The translations under genes and the position numbers were made by a program. Positions 45,305 to 53,062 of a stretch of 64,000 nucleotides of DNA are shown here, one piece after another (positions within the stretch are counted from its first letter, which is position 1; each line of letters opens with the position of its first letter). The notes below the pieces were generated by a model. That model was not told the DNA's origin. It made no database searches and saw nothing but the letters and a program-made list of their open reading frames with translations. Location of the stretch: contig JAHDXL010000001.1 of NCBI GenBank assembly GCA_023382935.1, positions 283,003-347,002 of the forward strand, given 5' to 3'. Origin of the DNA: Phycisphaerales bacterium. GTDB lineage: Bacteria; Planctomycetota; Phycisphaerae; Phycisphaerales; UBA1924.

Positions 45305-47077
45305 ATGCCCGATCGCCCCGACAAGACGCCATTTGCGGACCAGGAGATCCGGACGGTCTCGTTCGTCAGTCTGGGCTGCCCCAAGAACCTGGTCGACTCG
45401 GAGAAGATGCTCGGGCTGCTGGCCGAGGACGGCATCGCGCCGGTTTCGGCCGAATCGGTCGATGTCGGCGAGCACACCGACCTGTCCATCTCCGGCTCCG
45501 AGCAGGACTGCTCGGGCGGGGGCGGTCGCATCACTCCGGCCGATGCGGTCGTCATCAACACCTGCGGATTCCTGGAGGCGTCCAAGCAGGAGTCGCTGGG
45601 GGTCATCCAAGAGGCCATCGCCGCCAAGGAGCGCGGCGAAGTGAAGCGCGTCGTGGTCGCCGGGTGCCTGGTGCAGCGCCACCGGGCCAGGATGCTCGAG
45701 TGGGCACCCGGGATTGACGCGATGATCGGCGTTTTTGATCGCGACAAGGTGCTCGATGCCGTGCGCGGCCAGCGGGCCGAGCGCGAAACCTTTGAACAAG
45801 CGGCCGCGAAAGGCCCGCAGTATTGGGTCTCTTCCAACGCGCTGGTCAAGGCCAGGGCCAGCGGCATGAACACCGTCGGGCTGACGGTCAACGGACAGGA
45901 CGGGAAAGGCGTCGGCTACTTCGAGTCAGACGCGGCCCGCCTGCGCCTCACGCCGCGACACTACGCCTACCTGCGCATCAGCGAGGGATGCAACCAGAAC
46001 TGCGCCTTCTGCACCATTCCGTCCATTCGCGGCAAGATGCGCTCCAAGCCGGCCGATCGCATCGTCGAAGAGGCCCGCGAACTGCTGCGCGACGGCGCCT
46101 TTGAACTGCTTCTCATCGGACAGGACACCACCAGTTATGGCGACGACGTGGGAATGGGACTCTCATCACCCAGACGCGGCGGCTTCCAGCCGCCCGTGCG
46201 GCAGGATGCAGCCCCTCCTGCAAACGCTTTGTTCTCCGTCGGCCTCCCGCACGTTCTCAAGTCACTCTCCGACATGGTGCGACAGGAGACGGGCAGGGCC
46301 TGGCTGCGCCTCATGTACGCTTATCCCTCGAACTTCTCCGACAAGATCATCGACGCCTTCGCCGCGCTCGTGGCCGAGGGCAACCTGCTGCCCTACATCG
46401 ACATCCCGCTCCAGCACGCCTCCGATCGCATGCTCTCCGCCATGCGGCGCCATGTTCGGGCCGAGCAGCAGCGCGAACTGATGCACAGACTGCGCGAGCG
46501 AGTACCCGGCATGGCCATCCGCACCACCTTCGTCACCGGCTTCCCCGGCGAAACCGAGGAAGACCACGAAGAACTGCTCGCCTTCATCGAAGAGGTCAAC
46601 TTCGACGCCGTCGGCTGCTTTCAGTTTTCGGCCGAAGAGGGCACCGTTGCCGCCCGCATGGAGGCCGACCCGAAACTGGCGGTTGACTCCGAGACCAAGC
46701 AGCGGCGGCACGACGAGATCATGGCGCTGCAGCAGGAGATCGCGCACGCTCAGGCCGCCTACGTTGCCGAGCAGTTCGACTCCGAACACCCCCTCGAGTC
46801 CGGCTGTCAGTTCGACGTGCTCATCGACCGATCCTCCCCCGCCGGGGGAGGTAACCGAGTCTTCGAGGCCGGAGGGGGTACGTCAGCCGCCCGCGTCTAC
46901 CAAGGCCGCACCTACTTCCAAGCCCCCCAGATCGACGCTGTCACCCTCGTGCACAGCACCGCGGAACTGGCGCCCGGCGAACTGGTCCGCTGCACCATCG
47001 TCGGCTCCGATGGCTACGACCTCATCGCCCGCCCCGTCAGCGAACTCGAACGGCGCGTCTCGCTCAGGACGCTGTGA
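45305..47077 (+). CDS. rimO: Ribosomal protein S12 methylthiotransferase RimO, with inserted segments
   Basis: The product is 590 residues, against about 440 usual. The methylthiotransferase N-terminal domain has SLGCPKNLVDSE and NTCGF with [4Fe-4S] cysteines, plus AGCLVQRH. The radical SAM cluster is GCNQNCAFCTIP (about residue 230) and a TRAM domain ends the protein. It methylthiolates an Asp of ribosomal protein S12. Three extra segments interrupt it: about residues 55-80, 286-313 and 508-525. The last two are encoded by palindromic repeats. All catalytic motifs are intact, so it should be functional. ATG 45305 has little Shine-Dalgarno. Confidence 0.93.
   Translation: MPDRPDKTPFADQEIRTVSFVSLGCPKNLVDSEKMLGLLAEDGIAPVSAESVDVGEHTDLSISGSEQDCSGGGGRITPADAVVINTCGFLEASKQESLGVIQEAIAAKERGEVKRVVVAGCLVQRHRARMLEWAPGIDAMIGVFDRDKVLDAVRGQRAERETFEQAAAKGPQYWVSSNALVKARASGMNTVGLTVNGQDGKGVGYFESDAARLRLTPRHYAYLRISEGCNQNCAFCTIPSIRGKMRSKPADRIVEEARELLRDGAFELLLIGQDTTSYGDDVGMGLSSPRRGGFQPPVRQDAAPPANALFSVGLPHVLKSLSDMVRQETGRAWLRLMYAYPSNFSDKIIDAFAALVAEGNLLPYIDIPLQHASDRMLSAMRRHVRAEQQRELMHRLRERVPGMAIRTTFVTGFPGETEEDHEELLAFIEEVNFDAVGCFQFSAEEGTVAARMEADPKLAVDSETKQRRHDEIMALQQEIAHAQAAYVAEQFDSEHPLESGCQFDVLIDRSSPAGGGNRVFEAGGGTSAARVYQGRTYFQAPQIDAVTLVHSTAELAPGELVRCTIVGSDGYDLIARPVSELERRVSLRTL
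46178..46194 (+). repeat. Palindromic repeat inside rimO (GGFQPP-type)
   Basis: GGCGGCT-TCC-AGCCGCC is a perfect 7-bp inverted repeat with a 3-nt loop, translated as GGFQPP. The surrounding reading (SPRRGGFQPPVRQDAAP) interrupts RimO. I recall GGFQPP peptides recurring across planctomycete proteins as insertions of a dispersed element. Confidence 0.6.
46833..46851 (+). repeat. Second palindromic repeat inside rimO
   Basis: CCTCCCCC-GCC-GGGGGAGG is a perfect 8-bp inverted repeat with a 3-nt loop, coding SSPAGGGNRVFEAGGGTS within the TRAM region. Its sequence differs from the first, so two element types may have entered this gene. Confidence 0.55.
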
Positions 47078-47103
47078 CGTCTGCTTCATTTTTCAGACTT
47101 CGT

Positions 47104-47132
47104 TTGACCGATTCTTCAACGCCACCTAGTCT
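47104..47132 (+). promoter_or_regulatory. Probable promoter of the lysine operon leader
   Basis: TTGACC (47104-47109) and TAGTCT (47127-47132) are separated by 17 bp. A start near 47139 would place the leader peptide ATG (47161) about 22 nt into the transcript. Confidence 0.5.
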
Positions 47133-47160
47133 CTTGCCGATTACAAACGGCACAGCCCCC

Positions 47161-47256
47161 ATGATGTCCCTGATCTCCAAAGCCGCCAAAGCCAAAGACG
47201 CCAAAAGCGTCCGGGGCATCGCTGCGGCCGGGTTGATCGGGGTCCACCAAGCCTGA
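47161..47256 (+). CDS. Lysine-rich leader peptide of the lysW operon (attenuator)
   Basis: This is a 31-codon ORF. Codons 7-15 read K-A-A-K-A-K-D-A-K, and all four lysines are AAA in a genome that nearly always uses AAG. It ends 92 nt before lysW. The base pairs expected for attenuation are all present. GACGC (47197-47201) pairs with GCGTC (47207-47211). GTCCGGGGCAT (47209-47219) pairs with ATGCCCCCGGAC (47280-47291), and that second segment is also the left arm of the terminator. Ribosome stalling at uncharged Lys codons would favour read-through. The Shine-Dalgarno is weak. A longer frame from GTG 47074 exists. Confidence 0.6.
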   Translation: MMSLISKAAKAKDAKSVRGIAAAGLIGVHQA

Positions 47257-47279
47257 TTCAACAGCCAACCAGCAGCCAG

Positions 47280-47316
47280 ATGCCCCCGGACACGTCCCCC
47301 GGGGGCTTGTCGTTTT
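47280..47316 (+). terminator. Intrinsic terminator/attenuator upstream of lysW
   Basis: GCCCCCGG (47282-47289) and CCGGGGGC (47299-47306) form an 8-bp stem around a 9-nt loop, followed by TTGTCGTTTTG. It ends 33 nt before the lysW ATG, so it controls entry into the operon as well as ending rimO transcripts. Confidence 0.75.
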
Positions 47317-47348
47317 GCCACCACTCGCACCCAGGAAAGGATCCACAC

Positions 47349-47537
47349 ATGACCAGCAATACCATGACCCTCTCGACCGAATGCCCCGAATGCGGCGGCG
47401 GCGTCGCGTTCAACCGATCGCCCCTGGCCGGCGAAGTCGTCGTCTGCGGCGGCTGCTCGGCCGAACTCGAGGTCACCAGCCGCGAACCCCTCCGCGTCGA
47501 ACTGGCCCCGGAAGTCGAAGAGGACTGGGGCGAGTGA
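47349..47537 (+). CDS. lysW: Amino-group carrier protein LysW
   Basis: The product is 62 residues. Two CxxC zinc pairs (CPECGG and CGGCSAE) form a zinc ribbon, and the acidic C-terminus ends EDWGE, the signature whose last Glu is joined to the alpha-amino group of aminoadipate or glutamate. All later intermediates stay attached to it. ATG 47349 has AAAGGA upstream. It is the first gene of the lysWXYZK cluster, right after the attenuator. Confidence 0.95.
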   Translation: MTSNTMTLSTECPECGGGVAFNRSPLAGEVVVCGGCSAELEVTSREPLRVELAPEVEEDWGE

Positions 47538-47677
47538 TCGGGAGCCGGGTGCCATCACTCGCCGTCCGCGGCGCAGCGATGGATGGATCACCGAGTCCAT
47601 GAGCACGATGGCGCCGAAGACGCCGCGCCGTGGCTCCCATTCTGGTTCTCACATTGAAACTGCACACGGAACCTTCC

Positions 47678-48586
47678 ATGCACATCGCCCTGCTCCACCT
47701 CCGCGTCCGCGTTGAAGAACGCCTGCTTTTCGAGGCCCTCGAATCACTCGGAGCCGCGGTCGAGATGATCGACCTGCGCTCCGTGGTGTTCGATCCGGCC
47801 ACTCTCGGAGACTGGTCTCGCTTCGACGCCGTTCTCGACCGCTCGCTCAGCCTGACTTCCTCGCTCAACGCCACCCGCATCCTCGAAGGCCTCGGGCTGC
47901 GCTGCGTCAACCCCTCGCACACCGCTGATGTCTGCGGCGACAAGTTGCGCACCACCATTGCCCTCGAACAGGCCGGCATTCCCACTCCTGCCGTGCGCGT
48001 CGCACTCGACCCGGAGTCCGCGCTCCGGGCGGTCGAGCAGATCGGCTACCCCGCCGTGCTCAAGCCCATCGTCGGCTCATGGGGGCGCATGGTCGCCCGC
48101 GTCAATGACCGCGACGCCGCCGAAGCCATCATCGAACACCGCGACCAACTCGGCTCGGCCCAGCAGCACGTCTACTACGTGCAGGAGCACATCAACAAGC
48201 CCGGGCGCGACATCCGCGTCTTCGTCGTCGGCGGGCGCGCCATCGCCGCCATCGTCCGCACCAGCGCGCACTGGGTCACCAACACCGCCCGAGGCGCCAG
48301 GGCCTCGGGTCTGCCCGTCAGCGACGATATCGCCAGTCTCTGCACGAGATCGGCCGCAGCCGTCGACGCCGACGTGTGTGCCATCGACCTGCTCGAATGT
48401 CCCCGCCGCGGACTGCTCGTCAACGAGGTCAACCATTCGATGGAGTTCCGCAACTCGATCGACACCACCGGCGTCAACATTCCCCTACACATTGCCGAGC
48501 ATGTGCTGACCATCGCCCGCGAGCAGCACGCCGCCCGCGAGCCCGTCCAGCCCGTCGTCCGCACCGCTCAAGGGGCTATCGCGTGA
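47678..48586 (+). CDS. lysX: LysW-aminoadipate ligase LysX (ATP-grasp)
   Basis: The product is 302 residues, of the RimK-like ATP-grasp family. Features are AVLKPIVGSWGRMVARV (ATP-grasp loop), YYVQEHINKPGRDIRVFVVG and NEVNHSMEFRNSIDTTGVNIP at the active site. It joins the amino group of alpha-aminoadipate to the C-terminal Glu of LysW. The HSMEF stretch resembles, as I recall, Thermus-type LysX (HTMEF) more than glutamate-specific ArgX, which favours lysine synthesis. ATG 47678 is chosen because family similarity starts there. Its stop overlaps lysY as GTGA. Confidence 0.92.
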   Translation: MHIALLHLRVRVEERLLFEALESLGAAVEMIDLRSVVFDPATLGDWSRFDAVLDRSLSLTSSLNATRILEGLGLRCVNPSHTADVCGDKLRTTIALEQAGIPTPAVRVALDPESALRAVEQIGYPAVLKPIVGSWGRMVARVNDRDAAEAIIEHRDQLGSAQQHVYYVQEHINKPGRDIRVFVVGGRAIAAIVRTSAHWVTNTARGARASGLPVSDDIASLCTRSAAAVDADVCAIDLLECPRRGLLVNEVNHSMEFRNSIDTTGVNIPLHIAEHVLTIAREQHAAREPVQPVVRTAQGAIA

Positions 48587-49611
48587 GTTTCACCGCGTCC
48601 ATCGTCGGCGCCAGCGGCTACACCGGGGGCGAACTGCTCCGCCTCCTGCTCGCCCATCCCCACGTCAGGCCCGTCCAGATCACCAGCCGTTCCCTTGTCG
48701 GGCAGCCCGCGCACCGCGCCCACCCCAACCTGCGCGGACACACAGGCCTGCTTTTCACCGCCCCCACCGAGCGCGAGACGTGCGACGTCGTCTTCCTCTG
48801 TCTGCCCCACGGTGAATCGGCACCGCTCGTCGAACACTACCTCGAAAAGGCCCGACTCGTCGTCGATCTCTCGGCCGACCTGCGCCTGCGCGACCCGGCG
48901 GCCTACGAACGCTGGTACGGCAAGCCGCACCCGGTGCCATCGCTCCTCCCCCGCGCGGTCTACGGGCTGCCGGAACTGACGCGCGCGTCGCTCCGCAACG
49001 CGAGCGTCGTCTCCGGTGTGGGCTGCAACGCCACCGCCATGAACCTCGCCCTGCTGCCCCTCGTCCGCGCCGGCCTGGTCGAACGCGCCATCTGCGACAT
49101 CAAGGTCGGCTCTTCCGAGGCTGGCGCCGAGCCCTCGGCCTCTTCGCATCACCCCGACCGCGCGAGGGCCGTCCGCACCTACTCGCCCGCCGGACACCGA
49201 CACCTCGGAGAAGTCGAGCAGGCACTCGGCCCGCTGCCGATCGATGCCACCATCACCGCGATCGAGATGGTCCGCGGCGTCCTGTGCACCGCGCACGTCA
49301 CCCCCACTCGCCCGCTCACGCAGAAGGATCTGTGGCAGGTCTACCGCGAGGCGTACAGTGCCGAGCCCTTCGTCCGCCTCGTCGCCGACCGCAACGGGTT
49401 GCATCGCCTGCCCGATCCGAAGATCCTCGCCGGCAGCAATCACGCCGACGTGGGCTTTGCCATCGACGAACGTTCGGGGCGCATCATCGCGCTGTGCGCC
49501 ATCGACAACCTCATGAAGGGCGCCGCCGGCTCGGCCGTCCAGTCCATGAACCTCGCCCTGGGTCTGCCCGAATCGGCCGGGCTGACCTTCCCCGGGCTGA
49601 ACCCCGCGTAA
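48583..49611 (+). CDS. lysY: LysW-aminoadipyl-6-phosphate reductase LysY (ArgC-like)
   Basis: The product is 342 residues of the ArgC/LysY family. The NADPH fold starts VGASGYTGGELLRLLLAHP, and the catalytic Cys is in SGVGCNATAMNLALLPL. It reduces the phosphorylated aminoadipyl group on LysW to the semialdehyde. The start is GTG 48583, whose bases overlap the lysX stop. The operon position defines it as LysY rather than ArgC, though a dual role cannot be excluded. Confidence 0.9.
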   Translation: MSFTASIVGASGYTGGELLRLLLAHPHVRPVQITSRSLVGQPAHRAHPNLRGHTGLLFTAPTERETCDVVFLCLPHGESAPLVEHYLEKARLVVDLSADLRLRDPAAYERWYGKPHPVPSLLPRAVYGLPELTRASLRNASVVSGVGCNATAMNLALLPLVRAGLVERAICDIKVGSSEAGAEPSASSHHPDRARAVRTYSPAGHRHLGEVEQALGPLPIDATITAIEMVRGVLCTAHVTPTRPLTQKDLWQVYREAYSAEPFVRLVADRNGLHRLPDPKILAGSNHADVGFAIDERSGRIIALCAIDNLMKGAAGSAVQSMNLALGLPESAGLTFPGLNPA

Positions 49612-49652
49612 CTCCGCCGCACGATCTCGCTTCGCCTTTCCGGGAGAACTTC

Positions 49653-50483
49653 ATGAGCAACGTCATCGTCATCAAGATCGGCGGCGGCAAGGGCATCGCG
49701 CTCGAACCCATCGCCGACCAGTTCGCCTCGCTGGTCCGCGCCGGCACGCGGGCCGTGCTTGTGCACGGCGGCTCGCATGAAACCGACCAACTGGCCGAGG
49801 CCCTCGGTCACCCCCCGCGGCGCCTCGTCAGCCCCTCCGGGCACGAGAGTCGTCGCACCGACCGGCGCACGCTCGAAATCTTCGAGATGGCCTACTGCGG
49901 CAAGGTGAACAAGGGCCTGGTCGAGATGCTCCGCGCCCGCGGCGTCGACGCCGTCGGGCTCTCCGGCCTGGACGGCGGTATCTGGATCGGCTCGCGCAAG
50001 GACGCCATCCGAGCCATCGAAGGCGGGCGTGTGGTCATCATCCGTGACGACCTCTCCGGACGCGTCGAGCGCGTCGACACGTCGCTGCTCGAACTGCTGC
50101 TGAATTGCGGGCGCACGCCGGTCCTGACCCCGCCGGCCGTCACCGCCGAGGGCATCGCGATCAACGTCGACGCCGACCGCGCCGCCGCCATGACCGCCGC
50201 GGCCCTGGGCGCCACCGAACTCCTGCTGCTCTCCAACGTCCCAGGCGTGTTGGCCGATGGAAACGACCCCACCAGCCTCATCGCCCGCGCCGACGCGGGC
50301 AACCTGGAGCGCGTCCGTGAGGCCGCAAAGGGTCGCATGAAGAACAAGGTTCTCGCCGCCGAGGAAGCCCTGAACGCCGGCGTCGCGCGCGTCGTCATCG
50401 GCTCGGCCCGCGGCGACGACGCCATCACCCGCGCCCGCGCCGGGGCCGGCACTGTCTTCGAGGGCGCCCATGCCAACGCTTGA
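49653..50483 (+). CDS. lysZ: LysW-aminoadipate kinase LysZ (ArgB-like)
   Basis: The product is 276 residues of the amino-acid kinase family. VIKIGGGKGI is the phosphate-binding Lys/Gly segment, HGGSHETDQLAEALG follows and DADRAAAMTAAALGATELLLLSNVPGV (read as its parts) closes the ATP site. It phosphorylates the side-chain carboxyl of LysW-bound aminoadipate. ATG 49653 has GGAG 7 nt upstream. It overlaps lysK by 14 bp. Usual pathway order would place it before lysY; the gene order here is W-X-Y-Z-K. Confidence 0.92.
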   Translation: MSNVIVIKIGGGKGIALEPIADQFASLVRAGTRAVLVHGGSHETDQLAEALGHPPRRLVSPSGHESRRTDRRTLEIFEMAYCGKVNKGLVEMLRARGVDAVGLSGLDGGIWIGSRKDAIRAIEGGRVVIIRDDLSGRVERVDTSLLELLLNCGRTPVLTPPAVTAEGIAINVDADRAAAMTAAALGATELLLLSNVPGVLADGNDPTSLIARADAGNLERVREAAKGRMKNKVLAAEEALNAGVARVVIGSARGDDAITRARAGAGTVFEGAHANA

Positions 50484-51606
50484 CCGCACGACATCCCCTC
50501 GCGTGTCCGTCGAAATCATGGCGCCGACCGACGACCTGGCCACACAGGTTCTCCACGACCTCGTCGCCACGCCGAGCCTGTCAGGCAACGAGCGTCCGGC
50601 CGTCGATCGCTTCGTCGCCGCCGCTCGCTCACTGGGCTTGGCCACCTCCATCGACGAAGCCGGCAACGGGATCGCCACCCGCCGCACCGACGACCAGCCC
50701 CGCCGCACCATCGCCCTGCTCGGGCACATCGACACCGTGCCCGGCGACATTCCCGTGCGCATCGAGGACGGCGTCCTCCACGGGCGAGGCTCGGTCGACG
50801 CCAAGGGACCGCTGGTCACCCTGCTGTTCGCCGCCGCCCGGGCCCGACTCCCTCCCGACGTTGAACTCGTCGTTATCGCGGCCGTGGGAGAGGAAACCCC
50901 GCACTCGCCCGGCGCCACCTTCATCCGCGATCGTCTGCGCCCGCACGCCTGCATCATCGGCGAGCCGAGCGGCTGGGACGGCGTCGCACTCGGGTACAAA
51001 GGACGACTCATCGTCCACGCCACAGCGACGCGGCACTGCGCCCACACCGCCGGCCCGGAGACCTCGGCCCCCGACGCGCTGCTCGCATGGTGGGCAGAAG
51101 TCCTCGTCGAAGTCGCACGCCGCAACGACGGCGTCCAGAAGGTCTTCGATCAACTCCAGGCAGGTGTGCGACGCATCACAAGCGAATCCAACGGCCTCTC
51201 CGACACCGCGCGCCTCACGGCCGGCTTCCGCCTGCCACCCTCTATCCTGCCCGGACAACTCGAAGAACTGCTCGCAGGTCTTGCCGCGACCCATGACGTC
51301 GCGCTCGATTTTCAGGGGCGTGAACAGGCTTATGCGACGGACCGCCGCGATCCGGTGGTGCGCGCCATCTCCGCGAGCATCCGCACCGCGGGCGCCACGC
51401 CGAGACCAAAACTCAAGACCGGCACCGCCGACCTGAACATCGTCGCGCCGGCGTGGCGCTGCCCCATCGCCGCCTATGGCCCCGGCGACAGCACCCTCGA
51501 CCACACCCCCGTCGAACACCTGCCCCTGGCCGACCTTCACCGCGCGATTGCCGTGCTGGCCGCCGCCCTGCGAACCTTGGCCGAGGAACTGGTCGCACAC
51601 GATTGA
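50470..51606 (+). CDS. lysK: LysW-lysine hydrolase LysK (M20 family)
   Basis: The product is 378 residues of the M20/DapE-like zinc peptidase family. Metal and catalytic residues are H and D in LLGHIDTVPG, D in GRGSVDAKGPL, the Glu pair in VGEETPHSPG, E in IIGEPSGWDG and H in DHTPVEHLP. It releases lysine from LysW at the last step. No lysJ aminotransferase gene for the step before is present here, so it or a general aminotransferase must be elsewhere. Confidence 0.9.
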   Translation: MPTLDRTTSPRVSVEIMAPTDDLATQVLHDLVATPSLSGNERPAVDRFVAAARSLGLATSIDEAGNGIATRRTDDQPRRTIALLGHIDTVPGDIPVRIEDGVLHGRGSVDAKGPLVTLLFAAARARLPPDVELVVIAAVGEETPHSPGATFIRDRLRPHACIIGEPSGWDGVALGYKGRLIVHATATRHCAHTAGPETSAPDALLAWWAEVLVEVARRNDGVQKVFDQLQAGVRRITSESNGLSDTARLTAGFRLPPSILPGQLEELLAGLAATHDVALDFQGREQAYATDRRDPVVRAISASIRTAGATPRPKLKTGTADLNIVAPAWRCPIAAYGPGDSTLDHTPVEHLPLADLHRAIAVLAAALRTLAEELVAHD

Positions 51607-51731
51607 CCTCGTGCCCAACGGATCGGCCGTCCGGCGTGCCGGCAGTGCCTGATTTCGGACGTTGCCGCACGCTCATCGCTTCGGGTTCGCCCTCCAACTC
51701 GCCGTCAGCCGGACCCATGACCGCACCGCAA

Positions 51732-51756
51732 TCGGCGTAGCAACGCCGACCTTTAC
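51732..51756 (+). terminator. Weak intrinsic terminator after lysK
   Basis: TCGGCGT and ACGCCGA form a perfect 7-bp stem around AGCA (51732-51749), followed by CCTTTACC. The T-tract is short, so some read-through into the ftsW/rodA-like gene is likely. Confidence 0.45.
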
Positions 51757-51823
51757 CAACCTCCTCCTCACTTCGCGATCGCCCCTCTCGCCTCCTCCCC
51801 CTCACCCTGCCGATAATCCCTTC

Positions 51824-53062
51824 ATGCTCCGCTCCGGGCACATCATCGTTCTTTGCGCCCTGGCCCTACTGACCGTCGGTGTCGTCATGGTCAACTCAGC
51901 CGAAATGGCCGTCGCTCCCATCGCCACCAATCCCGACGGCTCCACCACTGGCGTGGCCACCCAGGGCGTCACCTTCGAGTCCATCGTCACCAGCACTGCC
52001 GCCATCCACCTCGTTCTGGCCATGGCCGCACTCGCCCTCGCCGCCCTTTTGCCCATCGAAAGGATCGCCCACCTCGCGACCCATCTGCCGCGCCTGGCTC
52101 GCCCCCACTATCTGCTCGGTTTCGGCGTCTTCATCCTCCTTCTCGGGCTTTCCACCGTCTACTGGCCTGTCATCTCCAACCCGCAGAACGGCTCACACCG
52201 ATGGATCACCATCGGGCCCATCCGCTCCATCCAGCCTTCCGAGCCTGCAAAGTGGCTCATCATCTGGCTCGCCGCCGCCTACGCCATCTGGATCGGACGC
52301 GAGCGCCTCCATCGCTTCTGGACCGGCTTCTTCCCCGGATTGGCCGCGGTCGGCATCGTCTCGGCCGTCGTCGTGCATGAAGACCTCGGCACCGGCGTGC
52401 TCATGGCCTCGGCCGCCAGCGTTGTCCTCCTCGCCGCCGGTGCGCGCTTCTGGCACTTCGCCCTCTTCATCCCCCTCGGGCTGCTCGGCATCATCGGCGC
52501 CATTGTCCAGAACCCCTACCGCATCGACCGCATCGCCGCCTTCCTCAACCCCTACGCCGACCCACAGCAGACCGGCTTCCACATGATCCAATCCATGGCC
52601 ACCGTCGCCGGCGGCGGCTTCACCGGGCGCGGTCTCGGCTATGGCCTGCAAAAGTTCGGCTACCTGCCTGAAGACCAGACCGACTTTCTCTTTGCCGTCA
52701 TCTGCGAAGAACTCGGCACCGCCGGCGCTTCGCTCATCCTCGTCCTCTATGCCGTCCTCGCGTGGACTTTGCTTGCGGTGGTACGCCGCGAGCCACACCC
52801 GCTGCTGCGCCTTGGCGGGCTGGGCATCCTCAGCGTGCTCACGCTTCAGGCCACCATCAACCTCATGGTCGTCACCGGCTTGGGCCCCACCAAGGGCATC
52901 GCCCTCCCGCTCCTCAGCGCCGGGGGCACCGGCTGGATCCTCACCGCCGCTTCCCTCGGCCTCTTGGTCGCCATGGACCGCCGACACGCACGCGCCTTCC
53001 GCGGAGAGGCGTCACTGGCGTTGGCCTTGGACGCCCCGGCGGCAAGGGCATCCCACCTGTGA
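51824..53062 (+). CDS. FtsW/RodA/SpoVE family glycan polymerase
   Basis: The product is 412 residues with about ten membrane helices. The SEDS signatures are HRWITIGPIRSIQPSEPAKW, NPYADPQQTGFHMIQS and GLGPTKGIALPLLSAGGT. SEDS proteins polymerise lipid II into glycan strands with a class B PBP. Loop 4 carries the Asp in HEDLGTGVLMA. ATG 51824 is chosen because the first helix starts there; no strong Shine-Dalgarno is visible. It overlaps murG as GTGA. FtsW and RodA cannot be separated from sequence alone, but linkage to murG favours FtsW. Confidence 0.9.
   Translation: MLRSGHIIVLCALALLTVGVVMVNSAEMAVAPIATNPDGSTTGVATQGVTFESIVTSTAAIHLVLAMAALALAALLPIERIAHLATHLPRLARPHYLLGFGVFILLLGLSTVYWPVISNPQNGSHRWITIGPIRSIQPSEPAKWLIIWLAAAYAIWIGRERLHRFWTGFFPGLAAVGIVSAVVVHEDLGTGVLMASAASVVLLAAGARFWHFALFIPLGLLGIIGAIVQNPYRIDRIAAFLNPYADPQQTGFHMIQSMATVAGGGFTGRGLGYGLQKFGYLPEDQTDFLFAVICEELGTAGASLILVLYAVLAWTLLAVVRREPHPLLRLGGLGILSVLTLQATINLMVVTGLGPTKGIALPLLSAGGTGWILTAASLGLLVAMDRRHARAFRGEASLALALDAPAARASHL

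Noticed and set aside
47078-47348. Lysine (L-box) riboswitch upstream of lysW
   Set aside because: I could not find the five-helix L-box layout or its conserved cores; the Lys-codon leader and exclusive pairings explain the region better.
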